This document shows, in pieces, positions 18,194 to 28,113 of a stretch of 64,000 bases of DNA. A program made the translations under genes and the position numbers. The notes beneath the pieces were generated by a model that did not search any database, was not told the origin of the DNA, and was given only the letters and a program-made list of their open reading frames with translations. The DNA lies in assembly GCF_000426465.1 (NCBI RefSeq), contig NZ_AUFK01000009.1, positions 620,001 to 684,000 of the forward strand, in the 5' to 3' direction. Position 1 is the first letter of the stretch. Every line of letters starts with the position of its first letter. Source of the stretch: Epilithonimonas caeni DSM 17710 (GTDB lineage Bacteria; Bacteroidota; Bacteroidia; Flavobacteriales; Weeksellaceae).

Positions 18194-19477
18194 ATGAATG
18201 CATTTATCGAAGAGCTAAAATGGCGCGGACTTTTTTCTGACATGACGCCGGGAACGGAAGATCAACTGAATAAAGAAATGACAAAAGCTTACATAGGGTT
18301 TGACCCAACTGCAGATTCTTTGCATATCGGAAGCCTTATCCAGATCAAGATCCTGGCTCACTTCCAACAGCACGGCCATCAACCGATCGCTTTGGTTGGA
18401 GGAGCAACAGGAATGATCGGCGACCCTTCCGGTAAATCAGCAGAACGTAATCTTTTGAATGAGGAAACGCTACTCTATTATGTTGATTGTCTGAAAAACC
18501 AATTATCAAGATTCTTAGAATTTGACGGCGATGGAAATAACAAAGCCATCCTTGTCAACAATTACGATTGGATGAAGAATTTTACCTTCCTGGATTTTGC
18601 TAAAAACATAGGAAAGCACATCACTGTAAACTATATGATGGCAAAAGATTCTGTAAAAAAACGTTTCTCAGGAGAGTCCGGTGTTGACGGAATGAGCTTT
18701 ACGGAATTCACTTATCAGCTTTTACAAGGCTATGACTATCTTCACCTTTACCAGAACGAGGGCGTAAAACTCCAGATGGGAGGTTCTGATCAATGGGGAA
18801 ATATCACTACAGGAACAGAATTGATCAGAAGAAAAGCACAAGGCGAGGCTTACGCTTTAACTGTGCCGTTGATAACAAAAGCAGATGGCTCCAAATTCGG
18901 AAAGTCTGAAAGTGGCGAGAATTATTGGCTCGACGCGAAGAAAACCTCACCTTACAAATTCTATCAATTCTGGCTGAATGCAACTGATGATGATGCGGAA
19001 AGATTTATAAAATTCTATACTTTCCTTCCAAAAGAAGAAATAGAAGCTTTGATTGAAGAACACAAAACTTCTGCACACGAAAGAAAACTTCAAAAAAAAC
19101 TAGCCGAAGAAGTAACCGTTTGGGTTCATGGCCGAGAAGAATATGAAAAAGCCCTAAGAGCAACTGAAATATTATTCAGTAAAAGTATGGAGAATATGAA
19201 CGACAAAATATTCACCGAGATTTATGACGGAATTGACAACAATGAACTTGAAAAGTCTAAGATTCTGGGATTAAATATTGTGGACCTGCTTGCAGAATCA
19301 GGATTTTTGAAGTCTAAGAGTGAAGCCCAGAGAGAAATAAAAGGAAATTCTATTTCTATTAATAAAATGAAAGTTAACGCTGATTTTTATGTTTCTGAAA
19401 ACGATTTGGTGAACGGAAAATTCCTTCTAATTCAAAAAGGAAAGAAAAATTATTTTATTGTAAAAGGCACGAAATAG
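18194..19477 (+). CDS. tyrS: Tyrosyl-tRNA synthetase
   Basis: Charges tRNA-Tyr with tyrosine. The 427-residue protein has class I signatures: [13 protein letters not shown] (HIGH-like, residues 44-47) and [13 protein letters not shown] (KMSKS-like, near residue 235). It also has the tyrosine-pocket block YQLLQGYDY and [11 protein letters not shown], and a C-terminal S4-like RNA-binding domain ([19 protein letters not shown]). The length is normal. I place the start at the ATG 18194 ([12 protein letters not shown]) because the promoter box overlaps the upstream TTG. A terminator follows. Confidence 0.97.
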   Translation: MNAFIEELKWRGLFSDMTPGTEDQLNKEMTKAYIGFDPTADSLHIGSLIQIKILAHFQQHGHQPIALVGGATGMIGDPSGKSAERNLLNEETLLYYVDCLKNQLSRFLEFDGDGNNKAILVNNYDWMKNFTFLDFAKNIGKHITVNYMMAKDSVKKRFSGESGVDGMSFTEFTYQLLQGYDYLHLYQNEGVKLQMGGSDQWGNITTGTELIRRKAQGEAYALTVPLITKADGSKFGKSESGENYWLDAKKTSPYKFYQFWLNATDDDAERFIKFYTFLPKEEIEALIEEHKTSAHERKLQKKLAEEVTVWVHGREEYEKALRATEILFSKSMENMNDKIFTEIYDGIDNNELEKSKILGLNIVDLLAESGFLKSKSEAQREIKGNSISINKMKVNADFYVSENDLVNGKFLLIQKGKKNYFIVKGTK

Positions 19478-19577
19478 ATGCAGCATATTTGCATCATGAT
19501 TCTTTTGGACAAGGTAAAATTATCAAACTAAATCCTATCACAGCCTTAATAAGAGAAATTTAATTTTAAATAAATAT

Positions 19578-19609
19578 TAGGTTAGACATTTGGTCTAGCC
19601 TATTTTTTT
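19578..19609 (+). terminator. tyrS terminator
   Basis: TAGGTTAGAC and GTCTAGCCTA form a 10-bp stem with one G-T pair, then seven T. Confidence 0.75.
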
Positions 19610-19673
19610 GACATTGAAAAAGAATATTTTTTAATAATAAAAATTAGTAATATCTTCGTGCAAAACACAAACA

Positions 19674-20513
19674 ATGCATCCTTTTTCGATAACACTCCAG
19701 GAGAGCGACAATTTATTATTCAAAATTATTTCGATTCTTCTAGGCCTTTTTATTGTTGGGATCTGGATTTATAATTCCTCTAATCTTAAATCAGCAATAC
19801 ACTTAATCATTGGTTTGATTGGAGGGGTCGCTGGCTATTACATCGCCGTATTTTTCTTCGGAATTCTGCAATTTTCTTTTACCACAATTAAAGACAATCT
19901 CAGTTCGGATAAACATTCTGCTACGATAATTGGATATGAAAAATATATCAGCACAAGCACTTCCAGGGACAGAAAAAACATTGGTTCAAGCACAAGACAA
20001 AATACATTTTATAAACCATTATTACAATATAAAGATAATAATGGTGTAATTAAAAATATTTTTGGCGACGTATCTTTCAGCAACAATAGCAAAAAATCCG
20101 TTGGTGATAAGATAAACGTAATAGTAGAAAACAACGAAGCAAGAATGATTACGCCAATCAAGACTTTTGCTTCTGTTGTGAACATTATTGTTCTTTGTTT
20201 TCTGATAATTTTCTATTATATTCTTTTCAGCTATGCAAAAACTCAATCCTTGGAAGACATAGGGACATTAGTTTTGGCAATATTTGGATTTATCATCTTT
20301 CCTGTTGCTTTTTGTATTCTTATTTATCTTTTCTTAAACATTGGTTATGATTATTTTTTTCTTGGAAAAAGATACACAGGCAGAAATACAGCAATTGGTG
20401 TTTCTGTTTTAGGAATTTTCCTTGTGCTTTGTCTATTTGGATTTATCAAAAGTGTATTTACTAAAAAACGTAAAAAGAAGAAAAGAAAATTCTCAAGAAA
20501 AATTAAAGAATAG
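19674..20513 (+). CDS. DUF3592-like membrane protein
   Basis: The 279-residue protein has about five hydrophobic segments: near 15-35, 40-65, 165-185, 195-220 and 240-262. A soluble beta-rich loop lies between the second and third (SATIIGYEKY ... YKPLLQYKDNNGVIKNI ... VGDKINVIVEN). That loop resembles DUF3592 domains of unknown function. It ends in a strongly basic tail (KKRKKKKRKFSRKIK). A single-gene unit, function unknown. Confidence 0.75.
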   Translation: MHPFSITLQESDNLLFKIISILLGLFIVGIWIYNSSNLKSAIHLIIGLIGGVAGYYIAVFFFGILQFSFTTIKDNLSSDKHSATIIGYEKYISTSTSRDRKNIGSSTRQNTFYKPLLQYKDNNGVIKNIFGDVSFSNNSKKSVGDKINVIVENNEARMITPIKTFASVVNIIVLCFLIIFYYILFSYAKTQSLEDIGTLVLAIFGFIIFPVAFCILIYLFLNIGYDYFFLGKRYTGRNTAIGVSVLGIFLVLCLFGFIKSVFTKKRKKKKRKFSRKIKE

Positions 20514-20584
20514 TCAATTATAATTATTGGCTTTTTCAAATTCAAAAATTTCAGACTAACTCAGGGATTAATTATCTTTGCCCA

Positions 20585-21223
20585 ATGGAATTACAATACC
20601 TCGTAAGAGAACCTCAAAATATCACACCGGAAACTCCAATCCTTTTTATGCTCCACGGCTACGGAAGTAACGAGGAAGACCTTTTCGGTTTTGTTCCAAC
20701 TCTGCCCGAGGATTGGATCGTAGTGAGTTTCCGAGCTCCGAAAGATTCAAATTACGGAGGCTATGCCTGGTTTGATATCAATTTCAACGAACCTTATAAT
20801 TTCTTAGATGAAAATGAAGGAAATGAAGCTGTAAAGCTGGTTATGGAAAATATAATGTCTGTGAGCAACAGATATGGTTTGACAAATAATCCAACACATC
20901 TTTGTGGATTCAGCCAAGGAGGTATCATCGTTTATTCTCTGGCATTACAATATCCGGATTTGTTTTCAAAGATCGCCTGTTTGAGTTCTTTCCCCGAAGA
21001 CAAAATGTTGAAGCATATCGTGAAAGACAAAAAGAGATATGAAAAGCTCCGTTTTTTCATCTCCCATGGAACAGACGATGCTGTAATCCCTTTGGAATGG
21101 GGAAGAAAAGCTGCTGACCTTTTATATGACCTGAGTGCTTATTTTTCCTTCCGGGAGTATATGAGCGGACATGGGGTAAATCAGAAAAATTATCTTGACC
21201 TGATGGAATTTTTCAGGAAATAA
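20585..21223 (+). CDS. Carboxylesterase/phospholipase-type alpha/beta hydrolase
   Basis: A 212-residue cytoplasmic hydrolase of the acyl-protein thioesterase/phospholipase-carboxylesterase family. Visible are the oxyanion loop FMLHGYGSNEEDL, the nucleophile elbow GFSQGG (Ser about 110), the acid Asp in SHGTDDAVIP and the catalytic His in SGHGV. A TATCTTTG -7 box at 20573-20580 sits 4 nt before the ATG. The natural ester or thioester substrate is unknown. Convergent with the Xaa-Pro peptidase gene, with a shared terminator between. Confidence 0.9.
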   Translation: MELQYLVREPQNITPETPILFMLHGYGSNEEDLFGFVPTLPEDWIVVSFRAPKDSNYGGYAWFDINFNEPYNFLDENEGNEAVKLVMENIMSVSNRYGLTNNPTHLCGFSQGGIIVYSLALQYPDLFSKIACLSSFPEDKMLKHIVKDKKRYEKLRFFISHGTDDAVIPLEWGRKAADLLYDLSAYFSFREYMSGHGVNQKNYLDLMEFFRK

Positions 21224-21267
21224 GAAGTCTGGCATTATCTATTAGAACTTATACGAAATTCAAAATA

Positions 21268-21300
21268 AATCCCGAACATCATTGATATTCGGGATTTTTT
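21268..21300. terminator. Bidirectional terminator
   Basis: Perfect 9-bp stem AATCCCGAA/TTCGGGATT with an 11-nt loop and T-rich downstream flank, between convergent genes. It serves the plus-strand hydrolase best. Confidence 0.7.
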
Positions 21301-21323
21301 ATGATTAAGAATTCAAATTTCTT

Positions 21324-22622
21324 TTATGAATTCATCAGGTCTTCTATTTCCTCAACTGTAATTGGAATGTTTTCCATCAGGTTAAATGGCTTTCCGGAAG
21401 ACTGTATCACATAATCATCTTCGATCCTTATTCCAAATCCTTCTGCCGGAATATAGAATCCAGGCTCATTGGTAAAAACCATATTTTCCACAAAATCATC
21501 CGTCAAAATCCCGTAATCATGCGTGTCCAATCCCATATGATGAGAAGTTCCGTGCATCATATATTTTTTGTAGGCCGGCCATTTTGGATCTTCGTTCTGA
21601 ACATCAGCTTTGTCGATCAGTCCTAATTGCAACAATTCAGAAGTATAAACCTCTCCCATTTCTTTATGGAATCTGTACCAGTTATTTCCCGCCACCAAAC
21701 GGTCCTCGGCTTCAACTTTACATCTTAAGACGGAATTATAGATCTCCTTCTGTCTGTCAGAATATTTCCCGCTTACAGGAATTGTCCTGGTCAAATCACT
21801 CGAATAATTTGCATATTCTGCACCGACATCCAAAAGGATCAGGTCTCCATCCTTACATTGCATATTGTTAGCGATATAATGTAAGACATTGGAATTGTTT
21901 CCACTTGCAATGATGGGTGTATATGCAAATCCCTTGCTTCTATTTTTCACAAATTCGTGAAGAAGTTCAGCTTCTATCTCGTATTCCCAAACACCAGGTT
22001 TTATAAAGCTCAACAATCTTCTGATTCCTTTTTCCGTAAGATTACAAGCATTCTGGATCAATGCCAATTCTTCAGGCTCTTTGATACTTCTTAAACGCTG
22101 AAGAATCGGGTTGCTTCTTTTATAATTATGCATTGGGTAATCTGCCTGAACTTTTTTGATGAAACGATCTTCTCTCAGTTCCGTTTCAACGGCATTTCTG
22201 TAATGTTCATTTTTGTTCAGATAAATATTTTCCGCTTCATACATCAAACTTTTAAATACTTTATCAAAATCTGTTAACCAATAGACAGTTTTGATACCAG
22301 AAACTTCATAAGCATTTTCCTTTGTCAACTTCTCTCCTTCCCAAACTGCGATATGGTCATTGGTTTCTCTTAAAAACAAAATTTCCCTGTTCTCTTCCAG
22401 ATAGGCATCCGGAAAGATCACCAAGATGCTTTCCTCCTGATCAACCCCACTCAGATAAAAAATATCTCTGTGTTGCTGAAAGGGCATTGTAGAATCTGCA
22501 CTGATCGGATAGATATCATTGGAATTGAAAACAGCCAAAGATTTTGGCAATAATTTTTCAGCAAATTTCTTTCTGTTTTTTACGAATAATGAACTCGGAA
22601 TTTGTTCGTATTTTGTCGTCAT
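21324..22622 (-). CDS. pepP: Xaa-Pro aminopeptidase (aminopeptidase P, M24B)
   Basis: Removes N-terminal residues preceding proline. The 432-residue protein has the aminopeptidase P N-terminal domain (residues about 5-150, including FYLSGVDQEES) and the pita-bread M24 catalytic domain. The five metal ligands are visible: two Asp in LLDVGAEYANYSSDLTR, His in HGTSHHMGLD, Glu in TNEPGFYI and Glu in GIRIEDDYV. Length and layout are typical. The gene stands alone on the minus strand. Confidence 0.93.
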   Translation of the reverse strand: MTTKYEQIPSSLFVKNRKKFAEKLLPKSLAVFNSNDIYPISADSTMPFQQHRDIFYLSGVDQEESILVIFPDAYLEENREILFLRETNDHIAVWEGEKLTKENAYEVSGIKTVYWLTDFDKVFKSLMYEAENIYLNKNEHYRNAVETELREDRFIKKVQADYPMHNYKRSNPILQRLRSIKEPEELALIQNACNLTEKGIRRLLSFIKPGVWEYEIEAELLHEFVKNRSKGFAYTPIIASGNNSNVLHYIANNMQCKDGDLILLDVGAEYANYSSDLTRTIPVSGKYSDRQKEIYNSVLRCKVEAEDRLVAGNNWYRFHKEMGEVYTSELLQLGLIDKADVQNEDPKWPAYKKYMMHGTSHHMGLDTHDYGILTDDFVENMVFTNEPGFYIPAEGFGIRIEDDYVIQSSGKPFNLMENIPITVEEIEDLMNS

Positions 22623-22801
22623 TATAAATTGATTTTGATAAAAGCCGATTTCTTTTTAAGAAAGGCCTAATTAAAAAGTGACCCAAATTTACAAAACATC
22701 AAAGACCGGGCTTAAAATTTGTCCATAAATTTTTCATAAAATGCAATTTAACATAACATTTATGCCAATTTTATTTATATTTGAGACACAAATGATCCTT
22801 G

Positions 22802-23791
22802 ATGAAGACCCGACATTATATTCTACTCGTCTTTTGCCTTTCCATACTTAGTATCTTAAGCTATAAAATCAGTAAGAACAAGGACAGGCAAGACATCCAA
22901 CTTCCCAACATTTCAATTAATTATAATCTTCACAAAAACATTGTTTATAAAAAAACTCCCGGAAGAAAAGACCTAGAGCTGGATATCTATCAGCCTAAAA
23001 AAATTGATAATAAAACACCTGTTGTAATATATCTGCATGGCGGCGCCTGGGTAAGAAGTGACAAAAACATCGTTACAATAAACTTCAGACAATATGTTCT
23101 GTCCGAGATGGTTGCCAATAACTACACGGTCATAAGTATCAATTATACTTTGCTGAACAAAAAAACACATCTGGACAAACCTTTACAAGATTGCAAAGAT
23201 GTCATTAAATGGATCGGAGAAAATGCTGAGGCCTATCAATTAGATATAGATAACGTGGGGATTTGGGGAGCTTCTTCAGGGGCACATCTCGCTTTACTTA
23301 CTGCTTACAACCAAGAGCCCCACACCTACCCCAAGTTGAAATATGCTGTAAATTTTTACGGTCCAACTGATTTGAATGAGTTGTTCAGAACCGATGCAAA
23401 TCCTGTCGCTCTTGAAATTTTCAAACTATATGCTCGTGGTCAGTTCATGTTGAGACATAGAAAGATATTAGAGTTGACAGGCTATAACATTGAGAATCAA
23501 AAGAAACAAGCAATCAAAGAATGTAGCATCTACTCTCCTTTAACATATGTCTCGAAAGAAACAATCCCAACCTTGATATTTCATGGAACCAATGATGATG
23601 TTGTTGACATATCACAATCCGAATTATTGAAAAATGCCCTGGAAAACAATAAGATCTATCACAAATATTATATCATGAACAATGCAAAACATACCTTCAG
23701 CAATATCAATTTACATGAGGCAAAAGATATAGCCAGGAAAACCGTAGATTTTATGAACTCGATGATAAAAGAGACCAACAGTGTTGATTAA
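22802..23791 (+). CDS. Alpha/beta hydrolase (esterase/lipase, hormone-sensitive-lipase-like)
   Basis: The 329-residue enzyme has an N-terminal signal/anchor segment (MKTRHYILLVFCLSILSILS). It also has the HGGAW oxyanion motif, the nucleophile elbow GASSGAH, a catalytic Asp in FHGTNDDVV and His in NAKHTF. This is the BD-FAE/carboxylesterase type that acts on acylated sugars or xenobiotic esters. The in-frame TTG at 22799 is less likely than ATG 22802. A TATATTTG box lies at 22776-22783. The next hydrolase gene overlaps its end by 11 bp, so the two form an operon. Confidence 0.88.
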   Translation: MKTRHYILLVFCLSILSILSYKISKNKDRQDIQLPNISINYNLHKNIVYKKTPGRKDLELDIYQPKKIDNKTPVVIYLHGGAWVRSDKNIVTINFRQYVLSEMVANNYTVISINYTLLNKKTHLDKPLQDCKDVIKWIGENAEAYQLDIDNVGIWGASSGAHLALLTAYNQEPHTYPKLKYAVNFYGPTDLNELFRTDANPVALEIFKLYARGQFMLRHRKILELTGYNIENQKKQAIKECSIYSPLTYVSKETIPTLIFHGTNDDVVDISQSELLKNALENNKIYHKYYIMNNAKHTFSNINLHEAKDIARKTVDFMNSMIKETNSVD

Positions 23792-24917
23792 GTTCAATTT
23801 TTTAAAAAGAATATATTCAATATTCGCAGTTCTGATCGTAATAATTGTGAACGCCCAAATCACTTTCAGGATCATAACACTGCCAGGGAATACGAATCAA
23901 AAGTCAAGAATATTTTTAGCATCAGACCTCAATAATTGGAGTCCGAATGATCATCTATTCGAATTCAAAAAAGATGCAGATGGCAATTTCCAATTGACAA
24001 TCCCTACTCTATCTCAGAAAATCGAATATAAAATAACGCAGGGAAATTGGGAAACATCAGAAGATCATCCTAATAGAATTTTAGAGATCTCTGATTCTCC
24101 AACAATCATCAAATTAGAAATTCAGAATTGGTCAAAGCCAACTGAAAAGAAACATACAGCAACTTCCAATGTCAAAATATTAAGTGAACATTTCAATATT
24201 CCTCAACTTGACACAACCCGGAAGATCTGGATATATCTCCCTCCCGACTACAAAACATCCGGTAAAAGATATCCTGTGATCTATATGCAAGACGGACAAA
24301 ATCTCTTTGACGAATTTACCAGTTTTTCCGGAGAATGGAACGTAGATGAAACACTGAATGACATCTACAAAGAAACTGGAAAATCTGCGATTGTCATTGG
24401 AATCGATAACGGCGGAGACCAACGATTGGCAGAATACTCACCTTGGAACAATGAAAAATACAAGACCCAAGGTAAGGGTGACCTTTATATAGAATTTCTT
24501 ACGAAAACACTGAAACCTTACATCGATAAAAATTACCGAACACAAAGGCAACCATCAAAAACATCAATTATAGGAAGTTCTATGGGTGGCCTGATTTCGC
24601 TTTATGCTTCCGTAAAATATCCGAATACTTTTGGTAAAGCGGGAATCTTCAGTCCGGCATTTTGGTTTGTTTCTAAAAATCTGAATCAATACCTGAATCT
24701 TAATAAAAATGATCTGAAATATTCCAAATTCTATTTTGTTGCCGGAAAAAATGAAGATGAAACAATGGTTCCGGAAATAAGGTCTGTACAGTCCGAGCTT
24801 CTTGAAAGATCTCTTCCGAAAAACAATATCATTGTAAAAATAGATGAAGACGGGACGCATTCTGAAAGTTATTGGAAAAGAGAACTAAAGCAGGCTTTGA
24901 TCTGGTTGTTAAAATAG
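23781..24917 (+). CDS. Esterase with N-terminal carbohydrate-binding-like domain
   Basis: The 378-residue protein has a signal peptide (cleavage near IVNAQ). A beta domain follows with the pattern of CBM48/CBM20-like starch-binding folds (RIFLASDLNNWSPNDHLFEF, YKITQGNWETSEDHPNR). The esterase-D/Fes-like domain has YLPPDYKTSGKRYPVIYMQDG, nucleophile elbow GSSMGG, and His near the end (DGTHSESYWKRE). It may remove acyl groups from oligosaccharides. The start is a GTG (or the TTG one codon on) inside the end of the upstream hydrolase gene. Confidence 0.85.
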   Translation: MLIKFNFLKRIYSIFAVLIVIIVNAQITFRIITLPGNTNQKSRIFLASDLNNWSPNDHLFEFKKDADGNFQLTIPTLSQKIEYKITQGNWETSEDHPNRILEISDSPTIIKLEIQNWSKPTEKKHTATSNVKILSEHFNIPQLDTTRKIWIYLPPDYKTSGKRYPVIYMQDGQNLFDEFTSFSGEWNVDETLNDIYKETGKSAIVIGIDNGGDQRLAEYSPWNNEKYKTQGKGDLYIEFLTKTLKPYIDKNYRTQRQPSKTSIIGSSMGGLISLYASVKYPNTFGKAGIFSPAFWFVSKNLNQYLNLNKNDLKYSKFYFVAGKNEDETMVPEIRSVQSELLERSLPKNNIIVKIDEDGTHSESYWKRELKQALIWLLK

Positions 24918-24982
24918 ATAGATCTTGGGAAAAGTAGGAAGAGAATGAAGAAATAGCTGTCTGAAAATTCAAACAAAAACAC

Positions 24983-24990
24983 TAAATTTG
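24983..24990 (+). promoter_or_regulatory. -7 box upstream of rbfA
   Basis: TAAATTTG, 7 nt before the ATG, matches TAnnTTTG. Confidence 0.5.
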
Positions 24991-24997
24991 CAGACTT

Positions 24998-25357
24998 ATG
25001 GAAAGCAACAGACAAAGAAAAGTAGCGCAGATCATTCAGGAAGATATGGCGGAAATATTCCGCAAACAGGCATCAGAAAGCAAACAGAGCTTTTTGGTAT
25101 CGGTTTCCGACGTAAAAGTAACTGCCGATCTAAGTATCGCAAAAATATATTTGAGTATATTTCCTGCAGAACTTAGAAAGCCTATCATGAAAGAGATCAA
25201 TGAAAATAATGCTTTCTACAGAAATTACATCGGGCAAAAAATGGCAAAACAAGTGCGTATCATTCCGCAGTTGGCATTCTACATAGACACAAGTCTGGAC
25301 GATGTGGAACGAATAGAAAGAGAGCTGAAAGGCGAAGGCGACAATCCAATTCTATAA
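24998..25357 (+). CDS. rbfA: 30S ribosome-binding factor A
   Basis: RbfA binds the 30S subunit during late 16S rRNA maturation and is needed at low temperature. The 119-residue protein has the KH-like family pattern: a start rich in basic residues (ESNRQRKVAQIIQEDMAEIF), VSVSDVKVTADLSIAKIYLS, and the C-terminal IIPQLAFYIDTSLDDVERIE. The length is typical. It is followed after 12 bp by an ABC permease gene, a pairing I also expect in other Flavobacteriia. Confidence 0.93.
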   Translation: MESNRQRKVAQIIQEDMAEIFRKQASESKQSFLVSVSDVKVTADLSIAKIYLSIFPAELRKPIMKEINENNAFYRNYIGQKMAKQVRIIPQLAFYIDTSLDDVERIERELKGEGDNPIL

Positions 25358-25369
25358 TTCTCCGCACTA

Positions 25370-26572
25370 TTGAAAAATGCTTTTTACATAGCATCCCGAT
25401 ATCTGATCTCTAAAAAAGGAAGTACAGCAGTAACCTTCATTACCTGGCTGGCGGCTTTTGCGATGGTAGCTGCCGTGGCTGCAATGTTTATCATAGTTTC
25501 AGTTTTCTCCGGCCTGGAAGAACTGAATAAGGATATGATCGCCAATCTACATGCCGACCTTACAATAAAAAGCAAAACAGGAAAGGTCTTACCGGATATT
25601 AATAAAATTCAAAACTCATTAAAGAAAAATTCGGAGATCGCCCATTTTTCCAAACTTATAGAGGAAAAGGTTTATCTGAGCTACAAAAGTAATGGGGAAA
25701 TTGCTTATCTAAGAGGTGTAGATTCTGCTTACACAAGTGTGAATCCCATCCATGAGAATATCTATTACGGCAAATATCCGGACTTCAAGTACAGCAATGA
25801 GGTGATCATGGAAAATAGTCTGGACAACAGACTTTCTCTTCCTGTGAACTCAAGTCAGGATTTTGCAACGATACTAATGCCAAAACCAGGAAAAGGCATC
25901 ATACAACAGGAAAACGACATCTTCAATAAAAAAGATATCTTCGTGAGCGGAATTTTTCCAGGAAACGACCAATTAGACAATTACATAATTGCTCCCATAG
26001 AACTGGCACAGCAACTTCTAGGACTTCCAAGATCAGCTTGCTACCAGATCGTGATCAAACTGAAAGACCCTAACATTGCAGAGCGTGTCAAATCCAATTT
26101 ATTAAAAGAATTAGGGAACAAAGTCATCATCAATACAAAATCTGAGGAAAATGCGGCATTTTGGAAAATGATCAACACAGAAAAGCTGATGATCTATCTT
26201 ATTTTCGGTTTGGTTATTTTCATCACAACCTTTAATCTGGCCGGGGCTATAACGATTTTGCAATTAGATAAAAAAGAACAGGCCAAATCACTGATCGCTT
26301 TAGGTTTTAATAAACCAAACCTTCGGATGATCTATTTCTTTACAGGACTTTTGATCGTTTTTTTCGGGATCATTGCCGGACTTGTGATAGGATCTGCTCT
26401 TTCTATAATGCAGATCTACACAGGCTTTTTCCGTGCAAGCGAAACCTTGCCTTTCCCTATTAAGATAGAACTGGTCAATTACATCATCGTTTCCGGAGTT
26501 GCCTTGTTTTTCGGCTTATCTATATCCTGGATCTTTTCAAAGGTCAATAAAAGATACCTTACCCGAGACTGA
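25370..26572 (+). CDS. LolC/E-like ABC transporter permease (FtsX/MacB family)
   Basis: A 400-residue inner-membrane permease. It has an N-terminal membrane segment (FITWLAAFAMVAAVAAMFIIVSVFSG), a large periplasmic domain (about 55-265), and three C-terminal transmembrane helices (about 275-300, 320-345, 365-390). This is the FtsX/MacB topology of lipoprotein-releasing or similar mechanotransmission transporters. The start is a TTG at 25370 (KNAFYIASRYLIS). No ATG occurs at the conserved N-terminus. A terminator follows. The ATPase partner is not adjacent. Confidence 0.87.
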   Translation: MKNAFYIASRYLISKKGSTAVTFITWLAAFAMVAAVAAMFIIVSVFSGLEELNKDMIANLHADLTIKSKTGKVLPDINKIQNSLKKNSEIAHFSKLIEEKVYLSYKSNGEIAYLRGVDSAYTSVNPIHENIYYGKYPDFKYSNEVIMENSLDNRLSLPVNSSQDFATILMPKPGKGIIQQENDIFNKKDIFVSGIFPGNDQLDNYIIAPIELAQQLLGLPRSACYQIVIKLKDPNIAERVKSNLLKELGNKVIINTKSEENAAFWKMINTEKLMIYLIFGLVIFITTFNLAGAITILQLDKKEQAKSLIALGFNKPNLRMIYFFTGLLIVFFGIIAGLVIGSALSIMQIYTGFFRASETLPFPIKIELVNYIIVSGVALFFGLSISWIFSKVNKRYLTRD

Positions 26573-26603
26573 TCCTCGTCTTTTAAATAATATAAAAAAT
26601 ACA

Positions 26604-26632
26604 AGAGAACCAAATTGACCGGTTCTCTTTTT
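26604..26632 (+). terminator. Terminator after ABC permease
   Basis: AGAGAACC/GGTTCTCT stem, 9-nt loop, T-run. Confidence 0.75.
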
Positions 26633-26782
26633 ATTTTGGTGAGAATATAATCATGTTGAATAGATTCATGTAGAAAACTATTTAACATAGATTTATACCA
26701 ACTTAAATTTTACTTAAAAATAGCTGACTAATAACAACTTAAACTAAATATAAATTAATTTTGCCGTCTTAATTTCTTTGAA

Positions 26783-27919
26783 ATGAAAAATAAAATCATT
26801 CTATTATTTTTTGCAATTGCAAATATTGCGAATGCTCAAGAACCTGCCAATTATTACAGCACAGCAAATGGGCTTACTGGATATGCTTTAAAGTCCAAAC
26901 TCGCAGAAATCATAACTGCCGGCGCAAAAGATATGGGCTATGGAAGCGGGACCGGTGGATTGTGGTTGGGATATAAGACCACCGATATCGATAAATATTA
27001 CGAAAATGATGGAACCATCATCGATATGTATTCTGAAAATCCGGCTGCCAATACTCCGGGTGTAAGCAATGATCCTTATGAATTCAAATGGGGACAAGTA
27101 TCTGCTGGGGGAAATCAATGTGGTAATTATTCTGGCGAAGGTAGCTGCTACAACAGGGAACACTCTTTGCCTAAAACATATTTTGGAGGAATTGATGCCG
27201 TACCAATGTCACACGACATACACTTCGTTGTGCCAACAGACGGTTATACCAACTCAAAAAGAGGAGATTATCCTTATGGAGAGGTATCTACAGCAACATG
27301 GACATCTAAAAACGGTACAAAAGTAGGCCCAAGCAAAGTTCCCGGTTACAGCGGATCTGTTTTTGAGCCTATTAATGAGTTCAAAGGAGATTTTGCAAGG
27401 ATGGCCCTGTATTTTGTGACACGATATGAAAATCAGTTGACATCTTTTAGCCAATATCAAACAGCATCCAGCCCATTGGACGGTTCTAAAAACAGAGGCT
27501 TGCAATTGTGGTATCTGAACCTGATGTTGAAATGGAGTGAACAGGATCCTGTTTCCCAAAAAGAAATAGACAGAAACAATGCCGCTTATGCGTTTCAAGG
27601 AAACAGAAATCCTTTCATCGATCATCCGGAATGGATAGCGGAAATCTGGGGACTTTCTCCGCTTGCTGTGGATGATGCTTCTTTTTCTAAAAACCTCACC
27701 ATTGCTCCAAACCCAGTGAAAGGGAATATGATAAACATAACAGGAGATAAAGACCTGAAAAAGTTTACAAAAGCATTCATCTATAACATGGTTGGTCAAA
27801 ACGTTCAAACCATCGATAATCCTTTTCAGAATGGGAACACGATCAATCTGAACAATTTACCAAAAGGAGTCTATATCCTGAAAACAGGAGAATTAAACAC
27901 CAAGTTTATAGTTGATTAA
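26783..27919 (+). CDS. Secreted endonuclease I with T9SS sorting domain (copy 1)
   Basis: A 378-residue extracellular nuclease. It has a signal peptide (cleavage near ANAQ) and the endonuclease I core with CYNREHSLP and SHDIHFVVPTDGYTNSKR, where the histidines and the Asn-Arg-Glu-His block form the His-Me finger active site. RNPFIDHPEW follows. Residues about 300-378 form a type-A T9SS C-terminal domain (NLTIAPNPVKG ... GVYILKTGELNTKFIVD), which directs outer-membrane secretion by the PorSS/T9SS. It likely degrades environmental DNA. A close paralog follows, and the sorting domains are nearly identical. Confidence 0.92.
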   Translation: MKNKIILLFFAIANIANAQEPANYYSTANGLTGYALKSKLAEIITAGAKDMGYGSGTGGLWLGYKTTDIDKYYENDGTIIDMYSENPAANTPGVSNDPYEFKWGQVSAGGNQCGNYSGEGSCYNREHSLPKTYFGGIDAVPMSHDIHFVVPTDGYTNSKRGDYPYGEVSTATWTSKNGTKVGPSKVPGYSGSVFEPINEFKGDFARMALYFVTRYENQLTSFSQYQTASSPLDGSKNRGLQLWYLNLMLKWSEQDPVSQKEIDRNNAAYAFQGNRNPFIDHPEWIAEIWGLSPLAVDDASFSKNLTIAPNPVKGNMINITGDKDLKKFTKAFIYNMVGQNVQTIDNPFQNGNTINLNNLPKGVYILKTGELNTKFIVD

Positions 27920-27940
27920 TTTTTTATCGCAAAAATCCTT

Positions 27941-27970
27941 AAAAAGACAGATAATATTTCTGTCTTTTTT
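27941..27970 (+). terminator. Terminator after endonuclease I copy 1
   Basis: AAAAAGACAG and CTGTCTTTTT form a 10-bp perfect stem. Confidence 0.7.
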
Positions 27971-28113
27971 ACTCTAACAATGATATTATTCTTTCTTTGA
28001 ATTATTAATAGATAAATACTAAAAGTTTAATATTTACAATACTATATTGTTGAAAAAATTTTCATTTTTTTACAAAAAATATTTTATACCTTTAGCGCCC
28101 TTAATTTTTTGAA

